Of a stretch of 23,401 nt of DNA, positions 15,906 through 22,424 are shown in pieces. Source of the DNA: a virus. The position numbers and the translations under genes were made by a program. The stretch lies in the IMG/VR virus record IMGVR_UViG_3300042555_002766, positions 1 to 23,401 of that record; one strand, 5' to 3'. The notes beneath the pieces are model-generated. The model searched no databases and was not told the DNA's origin. It worked only from the letters and a program-made list of their open reading frames with translations. How positions within the stretch are numbered: the stretch's first letter is position 1; each line of letters begins with the position of its first letter.

Positions 15906-16583
15906 ATGGCAATTGATAAAAAAATCATTTCTGAAATTAAGAGATACAGAAGTATTAATCAATACTTAAATGAACAAGATGCTCTTCCACCTATAGAAGA
16001 GCCAATTCCTGGTGTAGGTGAAACACCACCAATTGGAGATACTGCAACACCACCTGCGGACCCAACTTTAGCCGGACCACCCGCACCTGCGGAACCTCAA
16101 GTTATTGATGTTGAGACAGATTCTGAAGTGGAAAAAATTGATGACTCAGGTAAATCAGAAGAGGAAATGGATTCTGAAGAAACAGGTTCTGAGGAATTAG
16201 AGATAACTGATTTGGTAAATGCTCAGAAAGAAACTCAAACAAAACAGGATGATTATTTTGGACAATTATTTGGACAACTTGAAGAATTAACATCTAAGTT
16301 GGCTGATATGGACCAAATCGTAGATAAAATAAATCAACTTGAAATGAAAGTTGATAAAATGAGACCAAAAACTCCTGAAGAAAAATTAGAATTGAGAAGT
16401 TTAGATTCCTACCCATTTAATCAAAAATTAAGTGATTTTTTTGAAGATAAAGAAGAGGATTTAGAAAAAACTGGTAAAAACGAATACATTTTAACTTCTG
16501 ATGAGGTTGAGGATTACTCTCCATCAGAAATTAAAAAAACATTCATGCCACCGACTGACCAACAAGATTTGTACAAGATGTAA
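15906..16583 (+). CDS. Pro-rich, acidic, coiled-coil protein of unknown function
   Basis: A 225-residue protein in four visible parts. It has a basic N-terminus (IKRYRSINQYLNEQ, residues 11-24), a Pro/Ala-rich stretch (27-64) and a strongly acidic Glu/Ser stretch (66-102). A heptad-like coiled coil (about 114-152: FGQLFGQLEELTSKL and on) is followed by a charged tail. This looks like a flexible linker or scaffold-type virion protein rather than an enzyme. It closes the structural half of the window; the promoter for the next gene begins right after its stop. A head-core, scaffold or tail accessory role is possible, but no family is recognised. Confidence 0.6.
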   Translation: MAIDKKIISEIKRYRSINQYLNEQDALPPIEEPIPGVGETPPIGDTATPPADPTLAGPPAPAEPQVIDVETDSEVEKIDDSGKSEEEMDSEETGSEELEITDLVNAQKETQTKQDDYFGQLFGQLEELTSKLADMDQIVDKINQLEMKVDKMRPKTPEEKLELRSLDSYPFNQKLSDFFEDKEEDLEKTGKNEYILTSDEVEDYSPSEIKKTFMPPTDQQDLYKM

Positions 16584-16584
16584 T

Positions 16585-16614
16585 TTGACTTTTGACTATT
16601 TTGGATTATATTTG
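16585..16614 (+). promoter_or_regulatory. Bacteroidota-type promoter for the gp32-like gene
   Basis: TTG at 16585-16587 is followed after 19 bases by TATATTTG at 16607-16614. This exactly fits the Bacteroidota housekeeping consensus TTG-N19-TAnnTTTG. A transcript would begin near 16621, giving a leader of about 27 bases before ATG 16648. A second TTG at 16592 has a poor spacing. Confidence 0.75.
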
Positions 16615-16647
16615 TTTTAATAATTAACTTTTTAAAACTTATAATTT

Positions 16648-17493
16648 ATGTCATCAGTCTTAGATTCAGTTCTGGCACAGTACGAAAAATCAAAACAATC
16701 AGGCGGAGCGTCAAACAAAATGACGCAGGAAGAGCGAATGAAAAAGTATTTCGCAGCAATTCTTCCACAAAATCAATCATCGGCTCAAAAACGAGTTCGT
16801 ATCCTTCCTACTAAGGACGGTAGTTCACCATTTGTTGAAGCGTGGTTTCACGAAGTTCAAATCGGAGGACAATGGAACAAGTTGTATGACCCAGGTAAAA
16901 ACGACAATGAGGCAACACCTTTAACAGATGTTCATGATGCTCTTATTAGTACAGGTAAAGATTCTGACAAAGAACTTGCTAAACAGTACAAAGCTCGTAA
17001 ATTCTACATTGTTAAAGTTATTGACCGTGATAACGAAGCGGACGGACCAAAATTCTGGCGTTTCAAACACAACTATAAGAACGAAGGTGTTCTTGACAAA
17101 ATCATTCCAATTTGGAAAGCAAAAGGAGATATTACAGACCCTGAAAAAGGACGTGACCTTATCATTGAATTAGCTAAAGCTAAAACTCCAAAAGGTAAGG
17201 AATATACAATCATCCAAACAGTTATGTATGATGATGCTACTCCAATCCACACTGACGAGGCAACAGGTAAATCTTGGGTTAACGATGAGTTGACTTGGAG
17301 AGATGTTTACTCTAAAAAACCAACCGAATATCTTGAAGCAATTGCTCGTGGAGAAACTCCAAGATGGGATTCTGACAAAGGTGGTTATGTATATGGTAAC
17401 AGTGAATCAGACGAAATGGTAATTGGTGGTGGTTCTACATCATACACTGACCCACAAGCTGAGTCAGAACCTGATGGTGACTTACCATTCTAA
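16648..17493 (+). CDS. 32: Single-stranded DNA-binding protein, gp32-like
   Basis: The 281-residue protein matches T4 gp32 (301) in plan. It has an N-terminal helical arm (1-35), an OB-type core starting at KRVRILP (48-54) with FYIVKVIDRDNEADGPKFWR (119-138), and an acidic tail from about 252. It would coat single-stranded DNA during replication and recombination and organise UvsX and the helicase. There is no cysteine in the protein. The T4 zinc site (one His, three Cys) is replaced by a Cys-free loop around residues 76-100. The tail ends in GDLPF, like the DDDIPF tip of bacterial SSB. The gene has its own promoter and terminator, fitting a protein needed in bulk. Six of ten Arg codons are CGT, against mostly AGA in the large tail genes. 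Start ATG 16648 follows the context ATAATTT. Confidence 0.85.
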   Translation: MSSVLDSVLAQYEKSKQSGGASNKMTQEERMKKYFAAILPQNQSSAQKRVRILPTKDGSSPFVEAWFHEVQIGGQWNKLYDPGKNDNEATPLTDVHDALISTGKDSDKELAKQYKARKFYIVKVIDRDNEADGPKFWRFKHNYKNEGVLDKIIPIWKAKGDITDPEKGRDLIIELAKAKTPKGKEYTIIQTVMYDDATPIHTDEATGKSWVNDELTWRDVYSKKPTEYLEAIARGETPRWDSDKGGYVYGNSESDEMVIGGGSTSYTDPQAESEPDGDLPF

Positions 17494-17500
17494 TTTATAC

Positions 17501-17532
17501 GGATGGGCACTTGCATGGTGTCCATCCTTTTT
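17501..17532 (+). terminator. Intrinsic terminator after the gp32-like gene
   Basis: A 10-bp stem (17501-17510 with 17518-17527, one G-U pair), loop TTGCATG, then five T residues. It starts 8 bases after the gp32 stop and separates gp32 from uvsX. Confidence 0.9.
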
Positions 17533-17568
17533 CATTTTCATACTAACAATTTAAACACATAGACATTT

Positions 17569-18561
17569 ATGGCTATAAAGAAAAAAGAATTCTCATTAGA
17601 TGCGATTAAGGACAAATACTCCACAAAAACCAAATATAAAGAAACAGACTTTTATGAAGTCGGTGAAGCTTTCCATAGTAGTTGCGGTTTACCTGGTCCT
17701 GCTTTGGGCAACATCAATATGTTCTTGGGGCACTCAAATTCTTCCAAAACGACGGCTCTTGTCAAAGCCGCTGTGTCTGCTCAGAAGAAGGGGCATTTGC
17801 CTGTTTTCATTATCACCGAGAAAAAATGGAGCTGGGACCACGCAGTTGAACTCGGTTTGGTGGCGGAGATGACCGACGGTGAATGGGACGGACAGTTCAT
17901 ATTCAACGACAACTTTGACTATATTGAACAAGTAACTGACTACATTAATGAATTATTGGATGAACAAGAAAAGGGTAATATTCCTTATTCACTTTGTTTC
18001 CTTTGGGATTCAGTAGGTTCTATTCCTTGTAAGATGACCTTTGATGGTAAAGGCGGTAAACAACATAATGCGTCGGTATTGGCAGATAAGATTGGTATGG
18101 GTATCCAAGCTCGTATTACTAAATCACGTAAGGAAGATTATCCGTATACAAATACAATGGTTGTAGTCAATCAACCTTGGGTTGAATTACCTGATAATCC
18201 ATTTGGACAACCAACTATTAAAGCGAAGGGTGGTGAGGCACTTTGGTTAGCATCAGCTCTTGTATTCCTATTTGGTAATCAGAAAAATGCAGGTATTAAT
18301 CACATTACGGCAACTAAAAATGGTAGAACAGTATCTTACGCTATTAGAACTAAAATCTCTGTTCTAAAGAACCATATTAATGGATTAGGATATAAAGACG
18401 GTAAGATTATTGCAACACCGCAAGGATATATTGCTGACGATAAAGACGCTCTTGAAAAATACAAAAAAGAGTATTCACAATATTGGAACGCAATCCTTTC
18501 AGGTACAGGGGAAATTACCCTTGACGAGAATGAAGAAACTTTTGAAAACGAACAATTTTAA
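17569..18561 (+). CDS. uvsX: Recombinase UvsX (RecA family)
   Basis: The 330-residue protein has the RecA core. A P-loop GHSNSSKTT lies at 54-62, Glu84 in IITEKKWSWD matches the catalytic Glu position, and Walker B SLCFLWDSVGS (Asp147) follows. VNQPW (200-204) and KAKGGEAL (218-225) fit the DNA-binding loop region. It would form filaments on single-stranded DNA and drive strand exchange and recombination-dependent replication with gp32. The P-loop lacks the last Gly of GxxxxGKT (Ser instead), as T4 UvsX also deviates there. It is about 60 residues shorter than T4 UvsX (391) and ends in an acidic tail (DENEETFENEQF). Its start lies 37 bases after a terminator and no clear promoter is visible, so it may depend on read-through or on a phage-specific promoter. 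Confidence 0.85.
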   Translation: MAIKKKEFSLDAIKDKYSTKTKYKETDFYEVGEAFHSSCGLPGPALGNINMFLGHSNSSKTTALVKAAVSAQKKGHLPVFIITEKKWSWDHAVELGLVAEMTDGEWDGQFIFNDNFDYIEQVTDYINELLDEQEKGNIPYSLCFLWDSVGSIPCKMTFDGKGGKQHNASVLADKIGMGIQARITKSRKEDYPYTNTMVVVNQPWVELPDNPFGQPTIKAKGGEALWLASALVFLFGNQKNAGINHITATKNGRTVSYAIRTKISVLKNHINGLGYKDGKIIATPQGYIADDKDALEKYKKEYSQYWNAILSGTGEITLDENEETFENEQF

Positions 18562-18571
18562 TTAGTTTTCA

Positions 18572-19576
18572 GTGAAAAAAACATTACTTGTTGACGGAAA
18601 TAATCTGATGAAGATTGGGTTCCACGGAGTGAAAGATTACTTTCATAATGGTGAACATATTGGAGCATTGTATCATTTTATGAATACTCTTCGTAAGTTC
18701 ATTGACGAACAAAATTTTGACAAGGTAGTGGTATTTTGGGACGGTGAAGACTCCACGAGTTTGCGTGGGGTTCTTTATCCCCAATATAAACAAAATCGTA
18801 AATTAACGATGGAGGACGCAGTCTTTATGTCCTACCTAAAACAAAAAAATCGTATCAAACAATATCTTGAGGAAGTTTATATCAGACAACTTGAGATTAG
18901 TGGAAGAGAAGCTGATGACTTGATTGCCTATTATTGTCAAGTTTCTGAAAATGAGAACAAGTTAATTTTTTCTTCAGACAGGGACTTAACCCAACTTATT
19001 TCTGAAAAGGTGTCAGTATACTCACCATCACTTAAATCCACGTTTAAACACGGGGATAAGATTAAATTTGATAGTTTTGAATTCCCACACTATAATGTTA
19101 AAACTTTAAAAATATTAACAGGTGATAAATCTGATAACATAGAGGGTATATATTTGCTCGGAGAAAAAACATTAGTTAAATTTTTTCCTGAGATACTTGA
19201 AAAAGAAATTTCTTATAACGATATTTTAACAAAGGCTGAAGGTTTATTAAAGGAACAAAAAGATAATCAAACTTTAAAAAATCTTCTAACAGGTAAAACA
19301 AAATCAGGTATCTTTGAAAACGAATTTTTTATAGTAAATGAACAAATTGTTGATTTATCTAACCCTCTACTCACGGATGAGGACAAACAGGAAATTATTG
19401 AAATCGTTAACGAAACATTAGAGCAAGAAGGTAGAAGTTACAGAAACATTATTAAATATATGGTTGAAGATGGACTCTTCAAGTATCTACCTAAAGGTGA
19501 TGACGCTTGGACATATTTCCTTAAACCATTTATGAAACTAACAAGAAAAGAAAAAAACAAACCAAAAAAAAGATAA
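18572..19576 (+). CDS. rnh: 5'-3' exonuclease / RNase H, FEN family (T4 Rnh-like)
   Basis: The 334-residue protein shows the full acidic metal-binding set of FEN-type nucleases. These are Asp8 (LLVDGNN), Asp57 (VFWDGED), Glu113/Asp115/Asp116 (GREADDLI), Asp136/Asp138 (SSDRDL) and Asp185/Asp188 (GDKSDNI). A helical-arch segment with QYKQNRK lies near 71-77, and a helix-hairpin-helix-like part follows at 188-200. T4 Rnh (305 residues) removes RNA primers and short flaps during lagging-strand synthesis; the same is expected here. The start is GTG at 18572, 10 bases after the uvsX stop; this is the only non-ATG start chosen in the window and it places the VDG motif at the normal depth. The C-terminus is very basic (RKEKNKPKKR). 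Its stop lies 3 bases before the next start. Confidence 0.85.
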   Translation: MKKTLLVDGNNLMKIGFHGVKDYFHNGEHIGALYHFMNTLRKFIDEQNFDKVVVFWDGEDSTSLRGVLYPQYKQNRKLTMEDAVFMSYLKQKNRIKQYLEEVYIRQLEISGREADDLIAYYCQVSENENKLIFSSDRDLTQLISEKVSVYSPSLKSTFKHGDKIKFDSFEFPHYNVKTLKILTGDKSDNIEGIYLLGEKTLVKFFPEILEKEISYNDILTKAEGLLKEQKDNQTLKNLLTGKTKSGIFENEFFIVNEQIVDLSNPLLTDEDKQEIIEIVNETLEQEGRSYRNIIKYMVEDGLFKYLPKGDDAWTYFLKPFMKLTRKEKNKPKKR

Positions 19577-19579
19577 AAA

Positions 19580-20032
19580 ATGAATCAAAATGAAATGACA
19601 AAAATGGAGTTTTTGTTAACTCTAAATGACAACATCGTTGTTCAACGTTTTTACAATGTCAGAGGGTATAACCCAAAGGCAAAAAACTCAATGGATGTTT
19701 ATGACCAAGTTTATGACTTTACAGAAAGACTTCAAAAGTATTTGAAGATGAGGTCTGTGGATTATTTGCTTGAAAATGAATATCAAATATCTGAAGACCC
19801 ACAAGTATTGGAAACTTCTTTTACTGATGGTCCCGAAAATTTTAATATCTTTGTAAAAATTGACGGAGACATGATTCATCACAGACAATTTGATGCTAAG
19901 ATTTACCCACCAAAAGTTAGATACACTGTTGATGTTAGATTCCTATTGAAGGATTTACTCAGAGAATTGACAGAAATTTTTTCATCAAAAAATTTAACTT
20001 TAGATTACATGGGTGTTCGCTTGGCTCGTTAA
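19580..20032 (+). CDS. Protein of unknown function between rnh and helicase (150 aa)
   Basis: I do not recognise this 150-residue protein. It is mixed alpha/beta, with a helical segment around DVYDQVYDFTERLQKYLKMR (39-58) and a strand-rich middle (FNIFVKIDGDM). No cysteine, P-loop, signal peptide or membrane segment is visible. It lies 3 bases after rnh and 27 bases before the helicase gene, within the replication block, so a role in replication such as helicase loading or primosome support is conceivable. It does not obviously resemble T4 gp59 (217 residues) or gp33, and I see no motif that would decide it. Confidence 0.7.
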   Translation: MNQNEMTKMEFLLTLNDNIVVQRFYNVRGYNPKAKNSMDVYDQVYDFTERLQKYLKMRSVDYLLENEYQISEDPQVLETSFTDGPENFNIFVKIDGDMIHHRQFDAKIYPPKVRYTVDVRFLLKDLLRELTEIFSSKNLTLDYMGVRLAR

Positions 20033-20039
20033 TATTTAT
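20033..20039 (+). promoter_or_regulatory. TATTTAT element upstream of the helicase gene
   Basis: TATTTAT begins immediately after the stop of the upstream gene and lies 20 bases before ATG 20060. It is the only occurrence of this element ahead of a replication gene here. Confidence 0.35.
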
Positions 20040-20059
20040 CAAAAAACCAACAGACACTT

Positions 20060-21433
20060 ATGAGTTCAGACAAGAATTTTGATTATTTAGGACAAACATT
20101 TCAGTTACAGTTACTGAATCAAATTATAACAGACAAGGACTTCTCACATTCAATTGTGGGGGTTCTTGAAGCTGGATATTTTGAAAACAAATATTATAAA
20201 ATCATCATACAGATGATTAAGGAGTACTATTCTAAGTACGAAGCTAGCCCTAATTTTGAAACTCTGTCTCAAATCGCAAAAAGTGAAATTTCGCAAGAAT
20301 TAGCAAGAAAAATTGTGTTAGATACGATAGGTGAGATTAAAATCGCACCTGACGAAGGTAAGTCATTCGTTCAAGAAAAGGCATTAAAATTCTGTAAACA
20401 ACAAGAATTACAGAAGGTAATGGGTAAGGCTCAAAAAATCATTGATTCAGGTGAGTTTGAGTCTTACGACCAACTTGAATCAATGGTAAGAGATGCGTTA
20501 CAGGTAGGGAATGTAGACAGAGGAACAGAAAACGTATTTGATAACCTTGATGACGTGTTATCTGACGATTACAGACATCCAATACCTATGGGTATACCAG
20601 GAATTGATAATCTATTAAAAGGTGGATTAGCAAAGGGGGAAATCGGAGTAATTTTAGCACCAACAGGTGTTGGTAAAACTACCGTAACTTCAAAAATTGC
20701 TAATCACGCTTTTAACATGGGGTTCAATGTTCTTCAAATATTTTTTGAGGACAATCCAAAGATTATCCAAAGAAAACATTTCACTATGTGGACAGGTATT
20801 GCTCCTGACAAATTAGGTGAACACAAAGAAGAAGTTTTGGAGAAAGTAAGAGTTATTAAGGAAACAATGCCAAATAAACTTTTACTAACTAAGTTACCTT
20901 CGGACACACTTACAATGTCCCAAATAAAAAGTCAGATTAGAAAATTAATTGCTGATGGAACAAATATTGATGTAGTTATTTTGGATTACATTGATTGTGT
21001 AACCCCTGAAAAGGCATTAGAGGATGAATGGAAGAGTGAGGGTTCAGTAATGAGAGCATTTGAAGCAATGTGTCACGAACTGCACATCGCAGGTTGGACG
21101 GCAACTCAAGGTAATAGGAGTTCAATCTCGTCTGAGGTTGTTACTACTGACCAAATGGGAGGTTCAATTAAGAAAGCTCAAGTTGGTCACGTTATTATCA
21201 CAATTGCAAAATCTTTACAACAAAAAGAATTAAATTTGGCAACAATTGCAATTACAAAGTCACGTATTGGTAAAGACGGGATTGTATTTGAAAATTGTAA
21301 ATTTAATAATGAGTTGATGGAAATTGACACTGAAAGTTCTGTTACTTTCTTAGGATTAGAAGAAAACAGAGAGCAACAGAAAAAAGACAGAATTAAAGAA
21401 GTTATGGAGAAAAGAAAACAACAACAAGCATAA
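20060..21433 (+). CDS. 41: Replicative DNA helicase, gp41/DnaB type
   Basis: The 457-residue protein is close to T4 gp41 (475). Residues 1-150 form a helical N-terminal domain of the DnaB type. The RecA-like motor follows: MGIPGIDNLLKGGLAKGEI (177-195), Walker A APTGVGKTT (200-208), Walker B IDVVILDYID (303-312), TATQGNRSS (347-355), and ITKSRIGKDG near 398-407, which fits the arginine-finger region. It would form a hexamer that unwinds the fork 5'-3' and works with a primase. No primase gene lies in the window. The C-terminal 25 residues are charged and Gln-rich (KKDRIKEVMEKRKQQQ). The start context GACACTTATG is nearly the same as that of uvsX (GACATTTATG). Confidence 0.87.
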   Translation: MSSDKNFDYLGQTFQLQLLNQIITDKDFSHSIVGVLEAGYFENKYYKIIIQMIKEYYSKYEASPNFETLSQIAKSEISQELARKIVLDTIGEIKIAPDEGKSFVQEKALKFCKQQELQKVMGKAQKIIDSGEFESYDQLESMVRDALQVGNVDRGTENVFDNLDDVLSDDYRHPIPMGIPGIDNLLKGGLAKGEIGVILAPTGVGKTTVTSKIANHAFNMGFNVLQIFFEDNPKIIQRKHFTMWTGIAPDKLGEHKEEVLEKVRVIKETMPNKLLLTKLPSDTLTMSQIKSQIRKLIADGTNIDVVILDYIDCVTPEKALEDEWKSEGSVMRAFEAMCHELHIAGWTATQGNRSSISSEVVTTDQMGGSIKKAQVGHVIITIAKSLQQKELNLATIAITKSRIGKDGIVFENCKFNNELMEIDTESSVTFLGLEENREQQKKDRIKEVMEKRKQQQA

Positions 21434-21457
21434 TTATTAAAACACAAAGTTATACAC

Positions 21458-22405
21458 ATGGAAAAAATATTAGTAGAAAACCCGAATAGATTTGTAATCT
21501 TCCCAATTCAATATAATGATATTTGGGAATTTTATAAAATGCACCAAGCGGCATTTTGGACCGCTGAAGAAATTGATTTAAGTGGTGATATTAGAGATTG
21601 GGAAAATTTATCAGAAAACGAACAATACTTCATTAAGAACATTTTGTCGTTTTTTGCGGCTTCAGATGGAATTGTTAATGAAAATTTAGCTGAGAATTTC
21701 TATCGTGAGGTTCAGTACCCTGAAGCAAAATTCTTTTACGGAATCCAACTTGCAATGGAAAATATCCATTCATTAATGTATTCTCTTCTTATTGATACTT
21801 ACGTTTCAAATGAAGAGGAAAAAAATAAATGTTTTACAGCATTGGATAATCTTCCAGCAGTTCAAAAGAAAGCTAAATGGGCTTTGGATTGGATTGAAAA
21901 CGCATCGTTCCAAGAAAGATTGGTAGCATTTGCTGCAGTAGAAGGAATCTTCTTCTCAGGTTCATTCTGTTCAATCTTTTGGTTAAAGTCTCGTGGTATT
22001 ATGCAAGGTTTATGTAACGCTAACTCTTTAATCTTTAAAGATGAAAATTTACATTGTGATTTTGCAATTCATTTGTTGAATAATCATATTGAAAACAAAC
22101 CAAGTGAGAAAAGAATTAAAGAAATTCTATTATCCGCTTTGGAAATTGAAAAAGAATTTATCACAGAATCATTACCAGTATCTCTTATTGGAATGAACCA
22201 AAATTTAATGAAACAATATTTGGAGTTTGTGGTAGATGGTCTACTTGTTAAATTTGGATGTAAGAAACAATTTAATGTTGAACAACCATTTAAATTTATG
22301 GAACAAATTGCCGTTGAAACAAAAGGTAATTTCTTTGAGTCTAGAACTGTTGAATATCAAAAAGCAAAGTTAAATGAGACTCTCTCCTTTACTGATGACT
22401 TTTAA
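21458..22405 (+). CDS. nrdB: Ribonucleotide reductase class Ia, small subunit
   Basis: The 315-residue protein has all R2 ligands in place. They are Asp70 ([13 protein letters not shown]), Glu101 and His104 (AMENIHS), the radical Tyr108 (HSLMYSLL), Glu162 (VEGIFFSG), and Glu196/His199 (DENLHCDF). It therefore builds the diiron-tyrosyl radical that starts ribonucleotide reduction. Overall it reads like eukaryotic R2 ([40 protein letters not shown]) rather than E. coli or T4 NrdB. Its C-terminus, FTDDF, matches the type of tail that docks on NrdA, encoded 19 bases downstream. It would supply dNTPs for phage DNA synthesis. The order nrdB-nrdA is the reverse of T4. The start ATG 21458 is preceded by an A/T-rich leader. 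Confidence 0.93.
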   Translation: MEKILVENPNRFVIFPIQYNDIWEFYKMHQAAFWTAEEIDLSGDIRDWENLSENEQYFIKNILSFFAASDGIVNENLAENFYREVQYPEAKFFYGIQLAMENIHSLMYSLLIDTYVSNEEEKNKCFTALDNLPAVQKKAKWALDWIENASFQERLVAFAAVEGIFFSGSFCSIFWLKSRGIMQGLCNANSLIFKDENLHCDFAIHLLNNHIENKPSEKRIKEILLSALEIEKEFITESLPVSLIGMNQNLMKQYLEFVVDGLLVKFGCKKQFNVEQPFKFMEQIAVETKGNFFESRTVEYQKAKLNETLSFTDDF

Positions 22406-22424
22406 TTTACTATCTTTTTAAACT

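Noticed and set aside
19149-19156. TATATTTG inside rnh as a Bacteroidota promoter
   Set aside because: No TTG about 19 bases upstream, it lies mid-gene, and it is expected by chance in this AT-rich sequence.
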